From the NCBI RefSeq assembly GCF_014203365.1, contig NZ_JACHIS010000001.1, positions 744,001 to 808,000 of the forward strand: a stretch of DNA of 64,000 nucleotides. The letters are read 5' to 3'. Position 1 is the first letter of the stretch; each line of letters begins with the position of its first letter. The notes under the pieces were generated by a model. The model was not told where the DNA came from. It worked only from the letters and a program-made list of their open reading frames with translations, and did not search any database. The DNA is from Actinoalloteichus hymeniacidonis. GTDB lineage: Bacteria > Actinomycetota > Actinomycetes > Mycobacteriales > Pseudonocardiaceae. Shown piece by piece: positions 1 through 8,877 of this stretch. The translations under genes were made by a program, and so were the position numbers.

Positions 1-497
1 TGCTTCTGACCGGGCACCGACCGCGCGCCGCCCATCGTGTCGTACAGCAGCAGGCCTGCGGCGGTATAGGGCCGTTCCCACAGCCGGTGGCTCAGCGGGT
101 ACAGGAAGGGCACCGGCTTGACCAGGTGCGGAGCGATCTTGGTCAACATCAGTTCGCGTTCCCGCAGCGCTTCCCGCACCAGACCGAACTCGAGCTGTTC
201 CAGGTAGCGCAGGCCGCCGTGGAAGAGCTTGCTCGATCGGCTGGAGGTGCCTGCGGCGAGGTCGCGCGCCTCGACGAGGGCCACCCGCATCCCTCGGGTG
301 GCCGCGTCCAGGGCGGCGCCCGCGCCCGTGACGCCGCCGCCGATGACCACGACGTCGAAGGACTCCGATCCCAGTCTGGTCCAGTTGCGCCGCCGCTCGG
401 CCGGGGTCAGCGCCCCGGCTTCCACTGCGGCCTGTGCCGCTGCGGCTGCGAGTCTGCTGCTCTCGGCCGCAGGTTTGGCGTCGAACTGCTCTGTCAC
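1..497 (-). CDS. glpD: Glycerol-3-phosphate dehydrogenase, N-terminal part
   Basis: Only the first 165 codons are in the window; the gene runs off the left edge. It begins at GTG 497 with GGAGG just upstream. After a ~45-residue extension the protein shows a dinucleotide-fold motif (VVIGGGVTGAGAALDAATRG), then the AGTSSRSSKLFHGGLRYLE signature of FAD-dependent GlpD enzymes. The family oxidises glycerol 3-phosphate to dihydroxyacetone phosphate at the membrane and passes electrons to quinone. It lies divergently to glpF-glpK, so uptake, phosphorylation and oxidation of glycerol are encoded side by side. Assignment is firm; kinetics and the C-terminus cannot be judged. Confidence 0.95.
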   Translation of the reverse strand, partial: MTEQFDAKPAAESSRLAAAAAQAAVEAGALTPAERRRNWTRLGSESFDVVVIGGGVTGAGAALDAATRGMRVALVEARDLAAGTSSRSSKLFHGGLRYLEQLEFGLVREALRERELMLTKIAPHLVKPVPFLYPLSHRLWERPYTAAGLLLYDTMGGARSVPGQK

Positions 498-817
498 CGG
501 GCTAGCCTCCCTGATTACGGGCCGTGCCTCTTCTCGTACCAACGCCGACCTGTTCCGAGTTGATCGTCGCCGGGCGGCGGGCACCACGCTACCCGCCGGT
601 AGGCCCAGATGGTGGATGGCAGACGAAGCGCTGTTCCAGCACACCACGTACGGGAAATCTATGCACAACGTGATCGCTCGACCGTAGACAACATCGTTAC
701 GGGCCAGTAGCGTCCGCGATCATTCCAGGTTGTCGCACCGTTGCTCGCCTGGCTCTGCCGCCCGGCGTCCACCGGTGTTCCGACCCATACTTACGGTCAG
801 AGTCGGGGAGGCCAGCG
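498..817. promoter_or_regulatory. Divergent glpD / glpF intergenic region
   Basis: This 320-bp stretch has no convincing gene and must hold the promoters of both glpD (leftward) and glpF-glpK (rightward). It is somewhat AT-richer around 640-705. I see no strong operator palindrome and cannot name the regulator; IclR-type regulators usually control such genes in actinomycetes, but no such gene is nearby. Confidence 0.5.
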
Positions 818-1555
818 ATGGGTTTTGCGGACATCTTCGTGTGGGAGATGCTCGGCACTGCGACCCTCATCTTGTTGGGCGTGGGCGTTGTCGCGAACGT
901 GAATCTGAACAAGGCACTGGGGTTCGGCGGTGGGTGGCTGTTGGTCGCCTTCGGCTGGGGCTTCGCGGTCTTCGTGGGTGCCAGCGTCGCGGATGCCAGT
1001 GGAGGACACATCAACCCGGCGGTCACGTTGGGGCAGGCGATCGCGGGAAACACACCGTGGGACGCGGTACCCGCCTATTGGATCGCCCAGTTCGTCGGGG
1101 CCTTCATCGGCGCGGTGCTCGCCTGGGTGGTCTACAAACTCCAGTTCGATGCGCATGACAAGCCGCAGGACACGCTGGGGATCTTCTCCACCGGTCCCAC
1201 CGTCGACAACAAACTGTGGAACACGGCGACCGAGGTCATCGCGACCTACATCCTGCTGATCTGGATTCTGCTCAGCCCCGGAGCATCCGAAGGGCCGGAT
1301 GGTTCCGTGTTCGGCAACGCAGCGCTGGGTTATGCGGGCGTGGCCTTCCTGGTCGTCGCGATCGGTGCCTCGCTCGGTGGCCCCACCGGATACGCCATCA
1401 ACCCGGCTCGTGACCTCGGCCCCCGGATCGCTTATGCGGTACTGCCGATCAAGGGCAAGGGCACGCCCAACTGGCAGTACGCCTGGGTGCCGATCGTCGG
1501 CCCGCTGATCGGCGCGGCGCTGGCGGCACTGACCTACCTGGCACTGCCCGTCTGA
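818..1555 (+). CDS. glpF: Glycerol uptake facilitator (aquaglyceroporin, MIP family)
   Basis: A 245-residue, six-helix membrane channel for passive glycerol entry. Both pore NPA boxes are present: NPA at 66-68 ([11 protein letters not shown]) and NPA at 195-197 ([12 protein letters not shown]). The Asp after the second NPAR is the residue that usually separates glycerol channels from strict water channels. Length is close to the family norm. It is followed 91 bp later by glycerol kinase on the same strand, so imported glycerol would be trapped as glycerol 3-phosphate; the divergent glpD would then oxidise it. Confidence 0.95.
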   Translation: MGFADIFVWEMLGTATLILLGVGVVANVNLNKALGFGGGWLLVAFGWGFAVFVGASVADASGGHINPAVTLGQAIAGNTPWDAVPAYWIAQFVGAFIGAVLAWVVYKLQFDAHDKPQDTLGIFSTGPTVDNKLWNTATEVIATYILLIWILLSPGASEGPDGSVFGNAALGYAGVAFLVVAIGASLGGPTGYAINPARDLGPRIAYAVLPIKGKGTPNWQYAWVPIVGPLIGAALAALTYLALPV

Positions 1556-1646
1556 GGCGACGCGTGACATCCGCAACCGACCAACCTCGGACCGTAGGCG
1601 CAGCTGCGACGGCCCGATAGATGTAGGTAGAGAGGCGAATAGCGTC

Positions 1647-3170
1647 ATGGCGAAGTATGTTGCCGCGATCGACCAGGGCACCACGTCCTCCCGGTGCATG
1701 ATCTTCGATCACTCCGGACGAGTGGTCGCGGTGGACCAACGCGAACACAAGCAGATCTTCCCGCAGGCAGGCTGGGTCGAGCATGACCCGGAAGAGGTAT
1801 GGCGCAACGTCAGACAGGTGTGCGCGGGCGCCCTGGCCAACGGTGATCTCGTCGAGGCCGACCTCGCGGCCGTCGGGATCACCAACCAGCGCGAGACCGC
1901 CGTGGTGTGGGACCGCAAGACCGGCAAGCCCGTCTACAACGCCATCGTCTGGCAGGACACCCGCACCGACCGGATCGTCGAACGGCTCGGCGCGCAGGGC
2001 GGCGGCCAGGAGCGCTATCGCTCGGTCACCGGTCTGCCGCTGGCCACCTACTTCGCCGGGCCCAAGGTCAAGTGGATCCTGGACAACGTCGAGGGCGTCC
2101 GGGCCCGCGCCGAGGCGGGCGACCTGCTGATGGGCACCATGGACACCTGGGTGCTCTGGAACCTCACCGGCGGGGTCGACGGCGGCCTGCACCTCACCGA
2201 CGTCACCAACGCCTCGCGCACCCTGTTGATGAACCTGGACACCCTCTCCTGGGATCCCGAGATCGCCGCCGAGATGGGCATCCCGATGTCGATGCTGCCG
2301 GAGATCCGATCCTCCTCCGAGGTCTACGGCAAGATCCGGCAGCGCGGCGCCCTCGCGGGCCTGCCCATCGCGGGCATCCTCGGCGACCAGCAGGCCGCCA
2401 CCTTCGGACAGGCCTGCCTGAGCCCCGGCGAGGCCAAGAACACCTACGGCACCGGCAACTTCCTGCTGCTCAACACCGGTACCGAGAAGGTGATGAGCCA
2501 GAACGGCCTACTTACCACCGTCTGTTACAAGATCGGCACCGCCGACGCCGTCTACGCCCTCGAAGGCTCCATCGCGGTGACCGGCTCGCTGGTCCAGTGG
2601 CTCCGCGACAACCTGGGGATCATCGGTTCAGCAGCCGAGATCGAGCGACTGGCGGCCGGGGTGCCGGACAACGGCGGCACCTACTTCGTGCCGGCCTTCT
2701 CCGGACTGTTCGCTCCCTATTGGCGCAGCGACGCCAGGGGCGCGATCGTCGGGCTCACCCGGTTCGTCAACAAGGGACACCTGGCCAGGGCGGTGCTGGA
2801 GGCGACCGCATTCCAGTCCCGCGAGGTCATCGACGCGATGAACGCCGACTCCGGGGTGGCTCTGACCTCGCTGAAGGTCGACGGTGGCATGGTCGTCAAC
2901 GAGCTGCTCATGCAGTTCCAGGCCGACATCCTCGGTGTGCCGGTGATCCGCCCGGTCGTCAACGAGACCACCGCGCTCGGTGCCGCCTACGCCGCCGGGT
3001 TGGCGGTCGGCTTCTGGGGCACCGAGGACGACATCCGGAAGAACTGGGCCCAGGACAAGCAGTGGGACCCGGAGCTCGATGTCGACAGCCGGGAGAAGCA
3101 CTACCGCAGTTGGAAGAAGGCCGTGACCAAGACCTTCGACTGGGTCGAGACCGAGTCCGACGACTCCTGA
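1647..3170 (+). CDS. glpK: Glycerol kinase
   Basis: A 507-residue FGGY-family kinase that uses ATP to phosphorylate glycerol. The N-terminus has the phosphate-binding [15 protein letters not shown] segment, followed by GITNQRET and WQDTRT, all typical of GlpK. The centre has the [10 protein letters not shown] and TYGTGNF motifs, and the C-terminal half has [21 protein letters not shown]. The length fits the family exactly. It is downstream of glpF and probably co-transcribed. Nothing unusual was seen. Confidence 0.97.
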   Translation: MAKYVAAIDQGTTSSRCMIFDHSGRVVAVDQREHKQIFPQAGWVEHDPEEVWRNVRQVCAGALANGDLVEADLAAVGITNQRETAVVWDRKTGKPVYNAIVWQDTRTDRIVERLGAQGGGQERYRSVTGLPLATYFAGPKVKWILDNVEGVRARAEAGDLLMGTMDTWVLWNLTGGVDGGLHLTDVTNASRTLLMNLDTLSWDPEIAAEMGIPMSMLPEIRSSSEVYGKIRQRGALAGLPIAGILGDQQAATFGQACLSPGEAKNTYGTGNFLLLNTGTEKVMSQNGLLTTVCYKIGTADAVYALEGSIAVTGSLVQWLRDNLGIIGSAAEIERLAAGVPDNGGTYFVPAFSGLFAPYWRSDARGAIVGLTRFVNKGHLARAVLEATAFQSREVIDAMNADSGVALTSLKVDGGMVVNELLMQFQADILGVPVIRPVVNETTALGAAYAAGLAVGFWGTEDDIRKNWAQDKQWDPELDVDSREKHYRSWKKAVTKTFDWVETESDDS

Positions 3171-3221
3171 GTGTGCTGCGACGCCGGGGTCGGCGACAGG
3201 TGAGGGGACGACGAGTAGGGA

Positions 3222-4625
3222 TCAGTCCAGATCGTCGTGCCGCATCAGCTGTCGACCGGCCTCGGTGATCGATCCGGTCAGCGAGGGGTACACCGAGAAG
3301 GTCTCGGCGAGATGGTCCACCGTGAGCTGGCTCTGCACGGCCAACGCGATCGGCATGATCAACTCGCTGGCGTTGCGGGCGACCACCACGCCGCCGATCA
3401 CCACACCCGTGGCCGGTCTGCAGTACAGCTTGACGAACCCCCAGCGCAGCCCCTCCATCTTGGCGCGGGGATTGGTCACCAGGGGCAGCATGATCTTGCG
3501 GGCGGGTACCTCGCCGGAGTCGATCTTCTGGGCGCTGATGCCGACCGTGGCGATCTCCGGATTGGTGAACACGTTCGAGGCGACCGTCTTGAGCTTGATC
3601 GGGTTCACCGCCTCGCCCAGCGCGTGGTACATCGCGACCCGGCCCTGCATCGCGGCCACCGAGGCCAACAGCATGACGCCGGTGCAGTCGCCCGCCGCGT
3701 AGACGCCCGGTGCCGAGGTCCGCGAGACCCGGTCGACGGGAATGAACCCGCCTGCGTTCGGCGTGATGCCGATCCGATCCAAACCGAGATCGTCGGTGTT
3801 GGGCACCGACCCGACGGTGAGCAGCGCATGGCTGCCCTCCACGGTGCGACCGTCCTGCAGCCGCACGATGATCCCGGTCTCGGTGCGCTCCACCGACTCG
3901 GCCCTGGCGTGCTTGACCACGGCGGTGCCTCGGTCGGCGAAGACCTCCTCCAACACCGCGGCGGCGTCGGCGTCCTCGTGGGGCAGCACCCGGTCCCGAC
4001 TGGAGACCATGGTGACCTTGACACCCATCTCGGTGTAGGCCGAGGCGAACTCCACGCCGGTGACGCCGGAACCGATCACCACCAGGTGCTCGGGCAGCTC
4101 GGGCAGGTCGTAGATCTGCCGCCAGTCCAGGATCCGGTCCCCGTCGGGCTCCGCCCCCGGAAGCACGCGCGGGTTCGCCCCGGTGGCGATCAGCACCACG
4201 TCGGCTTCCAGGACGATCGTGTTGCCGTCCTGCTGCTCGACGACCACCCGGTGCGCGGCCATCCCGGTGGCCACGTCGTCGAACCGCGCGCGGCCCGAGA
4301 CGATCCGGATGTTCTCCCGTCGCATCCTGGCCCGGATGTCGGCCGACTGCGCCAACGCGAGGCCCTTCACCCGCCCGTGCACCACCGGCAGGTCGACGCC
4401 GACCTCGCCCTGCACCGTGTCGATCCCGAGCTGGTCGGCGCTGCGCGCTGTGCTGCGGGCCGAGGCCGAGGCGATGAAGGTCTTCGACGGGACACAGTCG
4501 TACAGCACGCATCCGCCACCGATGTTGTCGATCTCGACAACCGTGACCTCTGCCCCGTGCGGTGCGGCGACCAGCGCGGCCTCATAGCCTGCCGGGCCTC
4601 CACCCATGATCACGATGCGCGTCAA
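3222..4625 (-). CDS. lpdA: NAD(P)H-quinone reductase, LpdA type (flavoprotein disulfide reductase family)
   Basis: A 467-residue protein with an N-terminal FAD motif (MGGGPAGYEAAL, 7-18), a second nucleotide motif (VVIGSGVTGVEFASAY) and the AAGDCTG FAD-closing motif. It closely resembles M. tuberculosis LpdA (Rv3303c), a lipoamide-dehydrogenase relative that reduces quinones, through DDCVPSKTF-like, SVAAMQGR and VYPSLTGSITEA segments. The His-Glu dyad of true dihydrolipoamide dehydrogenases is absent from the C-terminus. Unlike the remembered Rv3303c sequence, a CxxxxC pair is present (C39, C44). It sits beside the glycerol genes as in mycobacteria and converges on glpK. Confidence 0.88.
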   Translation of the reverse strand: MTRIVIMGGGPAGYEAALVAAPHGAEVTVVEIDNIGGGCVLYDCVPSKTFIASASARSTARSADQLGIDTVQGEVGVDLPVVHGRVKGLALAQSADIRARMRRENIRIVSGRARFDDVATGMAAHRVVVEQQDGNTIVLEADVVLIATGANPRVLPGAEPDGDRILDWRQIYDLPELPEHLVVIGSGVTGVEFASAYTEMGVKVTMVSSRDRVLPHEDADAAAVLEEVFADRGTAVVKHARAESVERTETGIIVRLQDGRTVEGSHALLTVGSVPNTDDLGLDRIGITPNAGGFIPVDRVSRTSAPGVYAAGDCTGVMLLASVAAMQGRVAMYHALGEAVNPIKLKTVASNVFTNPEIATVGISAQKIDSGEVPARKIMLPLVTNPRAKMEGLRWGFVKLYCRPATGVVIGGVVVARNASELIMPIALAVQSQLTVDHLAETFSVYPSLTGSITEAGRQLMRHDDLD

Positions 4626-4772
4626 CGGTCCTCCAGCCGGTGGGATGGTCCAGGTTTCGACCAGAACACCGTAGCCGGACGAACGTCTCGCATGGTGGAC
4701 CGGCCGGCTTTCGCGTCCGGATGCGACAGGCCCGAGTGGTCGACTCGGCGGTATTGCGGGGTCCGGTCGGGC

Positions 4773-4778
4773 TAGGCT
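4773..4778 (+). promoter_or_regulatory. -10 element of a probable leaderless promoter
   Basis: TAGGCT lies seven bases before the GTG start at 4786, and no Shine-Dalgarno sequence is present. The transcript therefore probably starts at or next to the start codon. No clear -35 was seen. Confidence 0.45.
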
Positions 4779-4785
4779 GTCACCT

Positions 4786-5238
4786 GTGCCGCTCTACGCC
4801 GCGTACGGATCGAATATGGATCCGTGCCAGATGATGGAGCGAGCCCCGCACTCGCCGATGGCGGGCACCGGATGGCTCGCGGGATGGCGACTGACCTTCG
4901 GTGGCGAGGACCTCGGTTGGGAGGGAGCGCTCGCCACCATCGTCGAGGACCCGGAATCACAGGTCTTCGTGGTTCTCTACGACGTCAGCGCCGAGGACGA
5001 GAAGCAGCTCGACCGCTGGGAGGGCTCCGAGCTGTGGATGCACCGCAAGGTCAGACTGCGGGTCGACACGCTGGAGCGGTCCACGCTGGCCTGGTTCTAC
5101 GTCCTCGACGCCTATGAGGGCGGCCTGCCGTCTGCGAGGTATCTCGGCGTGATCGCCGACGCCGCCGAGGCCGCCGGTGCGCCCAGCGACTATCCGACCG
5201 AGATCCGTACTCGACCGTGTACCGGGATCGGTCCCTGA
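4786..5238 (+). CDS. Gamma-glutamylcyclotransferase-like protein (GGCT/AIG2 fold)
   Basis: A 150-residue protein starting MPLYAAYGSNMDPCQM. The YGSN loop binds the gamma-glutamyl group in this family, and LDRWEGSELW supplies the usual acidic catalytic residue region. Family members convert gamma-glutamyl amino acids to 5-oxoproline; the substrate here is unknown and actinobacteria often use mycothiol rather than glutathione. The GTG at 4786 is chosen because a -10 hexamer lies just upstream. It is divergent from lpdA. Confidence 0.75.
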   Translation: MPLYAAYGSNMDPCQMMERAPHSPMAGTGWLAGWRLTFGGEDLGWEGALATIVEDPESQVFVVLYDVSAEDEKQLDRWEGSELWMHRKVRLRVDTLERSTLAWFYVLDAYEGGLPSARYLGVIADAAEAAGAPSDYPTEIRTRPCTGIGP

Positions 5239-5299
5239 TCGGCCATCGTGCTCCGCTTCGTGCCCCGACACCAATGGCGGGGCGGACCGGCGCTGCGGG

Positions 5300-6127
5300 C
5301 TAGGAGATGAACAGTGCGGAGTCCTCGCTCTGTTCGACCGGATCGGTGAGCAGCTCCTGCACCTGGTGATACAACCGGCGGAAGTCGGCGGGTGCCACCG
5401 TGCTCCACTCGGTTCCGTCGGGAGCCTCGCGCCGTGATTGCAGATATCGCCCGGCCGGCGTGTCGAAGTACGCCACCACCCGGGGAGCCCGGAGCCTGCG
5501 CCCCCAGTCGTTGCGAGTCGCCGAGCCGAATTGCCCTCGGTCGCCCGCCGCGCTCACCATGTTGCCGAGTAGTTCCGCGTCGGCGGGCCGAATATCCGCA
5601 CCGGCCAGGCGTTTGGCCAGTGCGTCGGTATCTCGACCCGCTTCGGCGGCCGCCCGATCCAGGTCGACACTGCGCAAGGTGACGGAGTTCCCGGCCCCTG
5701 CGGGCCGGGCGGGCAGCACGTCCAACACCGCCCTGGTCAACCCGGTTCGGACGACGGGACTCAGCCGCAGCTCCTCGCCGTCGAGCACCGCCCGGACACC
5801 GGTCTCGCCGGAGATGGCGGCCAGTACCCGGACATTGCGACCGGACAACCACAGTCGGCCGTCCAACTCCAGGTCCGGTCTGCCCAACGCGGTGAGCAAC
5901 GTGACCAGTCCGTCGTCGAGCGCGCCCGGTCTGCCCAGGCCCCGTTCGGCCAGCGTCGACCACACCCGCATCGCCAGCCGAGTGCGTTCCTCGTGCGTCT
6001 TGCCGGGGGAGGGCACCTTGACCACCAGCGGCATCCGCCCCGGTCTCAGGTGCTCCCACAGCACGTCGAACTCCAGCGCCGACAGGATGATCGGCGCTGG
6101 ATCGCTCTCGACGTCGAGATCGGTCAC
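5300..6127 (-). CDS. ESX secretion-associated protein, EspG family
   Basis: A 275-residue protein beginning VTDLDVESDPAPIILSALEFDVLWEHL. EspG proteins are cytosolic chaperones that bind PE-PPE pairs and keep them soluble for export by type VII (ESX) secretion. The LSALEFDVLWEHLRPGRMPLVVKVPSPGKTH region is characteristic of the family in Pseudonocardiales. The GTG at 6127 overlaps the stop of the preceding PPE-like gene by 4 bp (GTGA), which fixes the start and shows translational coupling. It is the last gene of a three-gene PE-like/PPE-like/EspG operon. Confidence 0.82.
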   Translation of the reverse strand: MTDLDVESDPAPIILSALEFDVLWEHLRPGRMPLVVKVPSPGKTHEERTRLAMRVWSTLAERGLGRPGALDDGLVTLLTALGRPDLELDGRLWLSGRNVRVLAAISGETGVRAVLDGEELRLSPVVRTGLTRAVLDVLPARPAGAGNSVTLRSVDLDRAAAEAGRDTDALAKRLAGADIRPADAELLGNMVSAAGDRGQFGSATRNDWGRRLRAPRVVAYFDTPAGRYLQSRREAPDGTEWSTVAPADFRRLYHQVQELLTDPVEQSEDSALFIS

Positions 6128-7206
6128 GCGGGTCCTTCGCCGAGGACCGGCGGACTGACCAGGAAGCTCTCGCCGAACATGTCGCCGGTCGACTCCAGGT
6201 AGTTCGGCGCTGGGGCGACGGCCCACCGGCCCGGCGTGCCCGCCATGTCGCCCGCCACCCTGGCATGCGGGATCCCGGTGATGGCGGGCCCGAGGCCGCC
6301 GATCGGCGCGACCGGTGCGCTCACCGGCGAATGCGCGACGGCGGGCGCGCCCACGGTGTTGGCCGCCGTGGGGGTCACGGCTACCCCGCGCGGGGCGCCA
6401 TTGCCCGCCTGCGGCGCGGCTTGCCCGTTCTGCGCCGGTGCGGGCGGCTGGGATGCGGACGGCTTCTGTGCCGTGCCAGCGGAAGCGGCGGCGCTGCGCT
6501 GCGGCGCCGGGGCCGATCTGGTGGCAGGCGGTTGCGGCGCCGGGATTCTGGCCGGTTGCCGGTTCCCGGGCTGCGGACGGTTCGTCGTCGGCGCGGTGCG
6601 GCTCACCGACGGCGGTGCGGACCGAGCCGAGGGGATGTGGGCCCCTGCCTCGCCCCGCAGCGGTTCCGGGGTGGCGACGACGACGTCGGGCGGCCGGGTG
6701 AAGGGCGTGATCGACCCGGTGTTGCCCGCAGTGCTGATCTCGTAGTTGGCCATCACCTCGAAGGCCCGCTCCTCGGCGGCCTCGCTGAGGGCCTCGCGGA
6801 TCTCGAAGTCGACCTGACCGCTGAACAGCGAGAGCAGTCCACCGGCCGGACCCGGCTCACCGGAGGGCACGCTGACCGGGGCGGGCATGTCGGCCCTGGC
6901 CTTGCCGATGTTCTCCGCCTGCTGTTCCGCAGCCGCCCGCATCGTCTCCGCGCTGCTGCGCGCCGCCAGGGCCCACTCGCCCAACGGGCCCAGCCCGGCC
7001 CTGGTGTTCTCGGCGGCCTGACCGCGCCAGCGCGTGTGCGACTTACTCAGCGCGCGTTGCACATCGCCGCTGATCACGGTCAAGGTGCGTGCCACCTCGA
7101 GCCATCGATCCGCCGACGCCTCCGATGCCGCCGGACCCGGCCCCGAATTGATCTTCTCGTACAGCTCTCTGTGCGTGTAGCCGTTCCAGCGGTGTCCGCC
7201 GCTCAT
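6124..7206 (-). CDS. PPE-like ESX substrate with proline-rich tail
   Basis: A 360-residue protein. The first ~170 residues are helical and resemble a PPE/WXG-type secretion domain (SHTRWRGQAAENTRAGLGPLGEWALAARSSAETM), followed by a low-complexity Pro/Ala/Thr-rich tail to about residue 300 and a short C-terminus. It is coupled to espG downstream and preceded by a PE-like gene, so a heterodimeric ESX substrate recognised by EspG is the likely state. The tail has no recognisable enzyme domain. No ESX core ATPase genes are in this window. Confidence 0.7.
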   Translation of the reverse strand: MSGGHRWNGYTHRELYEKINSGPGPAASEASADRWLEVARTLTVISGDVQRALSKSHTRWRGQAAENTRAGLGPLGEWALAARSSAETMRAAAEQQAENIGKARADMPAPVSVPSGEPGPAGGLLSLFSGQVDFEIREALSEAAEERAFEVMANYEISTAGNTGSITPFTRPPDVVVATPEPLRGEAGAHIPSARSAPPSVSRTAPTTNRPQPGNRQPARIPAPQPPATRSAPAPQRSAAASAGTAQKPSASQPPAPAQNGQAAPQAGNGAPRGVAVTPTAANTVGAPAVAHSPVSAPVAPIGGLGPAITGIPHARVAGDMAGTPGRWAVAPAPNYLESTGDMFGESFLVSPPVLGEGPA

Positions 7207-7235
7207 GCTTTCAGCTCACCCCCGACGTGAGTTGT

Positions 7236-7619
7236 TCAGCAGCCGTTTGCTTCCAGGAGATTCGTGTTGTCGTCCTCGATGAGGCGGTATTGCTGTTCGG
7301 CCTCTTCCAACGATCCGGCTGCCGACTGAAGTTGATCGCGGTAGTCACAGAGAGCGTTGAATGCGGCTTCGCTGCCACCGAAGGACATTTCGTTGAACTG
7401 CTCGGCGGCCGCCGCACTGACGGGGTCGCCTGCCCACGGCACGATGCGCAGGTCGTTGAAAGCACCTTCGATCTGCGGGCCGAGTTGATCGAGCGCGACC
7501 TGCAGTGAGCGGGTGATCTCCGGAATCGCCTCCGGTTCCACATAGAGCTGGTCGTCGCCGACGGCGCCGCCTGGTTCGGGCAGCGTCGACTCGGAGCCGG
7601 AAATGGGAGTGGATGGCAT
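7236..7619 (-). CDS. PE-like / small helical ESX protein
   Basis: A 127-residue acidic helical protein (MPSTPISGSESTLPEPGGAV...). It has YVEPEAIPEITRSLQVALDQLG and WAGDPVSAAAAEQFNEM segments compatible with a PE/WXG100-like helical hairpin, and a WxG-like WAG at the turn. It starts the operon of the PPE-like and EspG genes, with 29 bp to the next. It is probably the small partner of the PPE-like protein. The family assignment rests on context and composition. Confidence 0.6.
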   Translation of the reverse strand: MPSTPISGSESTLPEPGGAVGDDQLYVEPEAIPEITRSLQVALDQLGPQIEGAFNDLRIVPWAGDPVSAAAAEQFNEMSFGGSEAAFNALCDYRDQLQSAAGSLEEAEQQYRLIEDDNTNLLEANGC

Positions 7620-7736
7620 CTGTCCTCCAGCGGCGTCGATCGACTCACCTTAGCCCGAAATCATGACACTGTGGAGTGGTCCGCATTCATAGCGTGGTAG
7701 CACACGGTAAACCTTGACGCTGCCAGCGGATATGTC

Positions 7737-8354
7737 TCATTTCGCGGCAATCAAAGACTCCATCGAGACCTCTGCGATTCGTTGTGCACCCGCGCAGAGT
7801 TGATCCTGCGGCAACGGAGGCTCCGAACCATCGTCGCGATAAAGCACATCGAGGAACTGTCCCTCGGCTACATCGACTTCAACGTTGCACACCGTGTCCA
7901 CCATTGGCGTTCGAACCACCAATGCGGGGAAATCCACCACCTGTACGTGTTCGACGTCGACCTGTGCGGTGTCGTCGGTCCAGACCCCGACGCCCTCGAT
8001 GGTGACCAGGGCGATGCGGGTGCCGATCCGACTCGCGCTGTTGCGAAGACTGCAGGTGGCGGCATCGCCGAAACCATCCTCCACTCCGGACTGCGGCGGC
8101 CGGTCGAACCCCAACTGGATTCGTTGCGCCTCGGTCAGGATCGTGCACGGGTCGACATCGGTCAGATCGACCTCGTGCGGACGCGGCGCCACCGATGGCG
8201 TCGTGGTGCTGGGCAACGGCGCGGACAGATGCGGCGGTTCGGTATGGGCCGCATGGCCGTCGACCTCGCTGGTACAGGCGGCCAGCGTGGCCAACACGGC
8301 CACACCGACGCCGCACCGGGTCAGGACGGTGAGACGACGTTCCGACATATCCAT
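7737..8354 (-). CDS. DUF3558-type lipoprotein
   Basis: About 205 residues starting MDMSERRLTVLTRCGVGV. A signal peptide ends in the lipobox LAAC, so the protein should be lipid-anchored outside the membrane. It continues with a Pro/Thr-rich linker and a domain with DLTDVDPCTILTEAQRIQLGF, the hallmark of the actinobacterial DUF3558 family, with conserved cysteines (ATCSL, TVCNVEV, QLCAGA). The function of the family is unknown. ATG 8348 is an alternative start; neither has a clear ribosome site. It lies next to, but separate from, the ESX-related operon. Confidence 0.72.
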   Translation of the reverse strand: MDMSERRLTVLTRCGVGVAVLATLAACTSEVDGHAAHTEPPHLSAPLPSTTTPSVAPRPHEVDLTDVDPCTILTEAQRIQLGFDRPPQSGVEDGFGDAATCSLRNSASRIGTRIALVTIEGVGVWTDDTAQVDVEHVQVVDFPALVVRTPMVDTVCNVEVDVAEGQFLDVLYRDDGSEPPLPQDQLCAGAQRIAEVSMESLIAAK

Positions 8355-8391
8355 ACGGTAGTCGACCCGACACCGCACGAGATCGGCCTGG

Positions 8392-8802
8392 TCAGCGCCA
8401 ACGCAGGATCGCGGTCAGCGCCAAGGGCAACGCCAGGATGAACAGATTCCTGGTCGCGATGGCGATCATGGCCGCGACCACCCACACCACCGTCAGCAGC
8501 GCCCGGTCCACCGGATTCCGTTGCGCCCGGCCCCTTCGGGGCACGCCGGGCCTGGCGGGAGCGACGGGCGGTGGCGTCACCGGCCGCACCGGCGTGGTCA
8601 GGAACTTCGGGCGTGGGGCGGGCAGATCGGCGAAGACGGCGGCGATATCGCCACGGACCCGCGCCGTCGATGCCCGAGCGCAGCGATCGCCGTACTCGGT
8701 GATGTCGATCCGGCCTGCGGACAGATGCGTCCCGAGGACCTCGATCGCCTCTTCGCGCTCGACATCCCCGATCCGCAGCTCCGGCGACGAGAAGTCCTCC
8801 AC
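8392..8802 (-). CDS. DUF1707 membrane protein
   Basis: A 136-residue protein. The first ~55 residues (LRIGDVEREEAIEVLGTHLSAGRIDITEYGDRC...) are the DUF1707 domain, a short actinobacterial module of unknown role. A Pro-rich linker and a C-terminal hydrophobic hairpin (ALLTVVWVVAAMIAIATRNLFILALPLALTAIL) follow. The GTG start at 8802 lies 8 bp from a -10-like hexamer, suggesting leaderless expression. Co-transcription with the lipoprotein gene downstream (37 bp) is possible. Confidence 0.75.
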   Translation of the reverse strand: MEDFSSPELRIGDVEREEAIEVLGTHLSAGRIDITEYGDRCARASTARVRGDIAAVFADLPAPRPKFLTTPVRPVTPPPVAPARPGVPRRGRAQRNPVDRALLTVVWVVAAMIAIATRNLFILALPLALTAILRWR

Positions 8803-8810
8803 GCTTAAGG

Positions 8811-8816
8811 ATGCTA
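8811..8816 (-). promoter_or_regulatory. -10 element before the DUF1707 gene
   Basis: On the minus strand the hexamer reads TAGCAT, with eight bases to the GTG at 8802 and no ribosome-binding site, consistent with a leaderless transcript. Confidence 0.4.
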
Positions 8817-8877
8817 CGTCGCCTGCGGCCGGATCGGGACCACGCGCTCGGCAATGTTTCCGTCGCGGCTGCGGTGA

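Noticed and set aside
2959-4512. A 517-codon minus-strand frame over glpK and lpdA
   Set aside because: It is Arg/Gly-rich without motifs and lies in a different frame over well-identified genes; a high-GC shadow.
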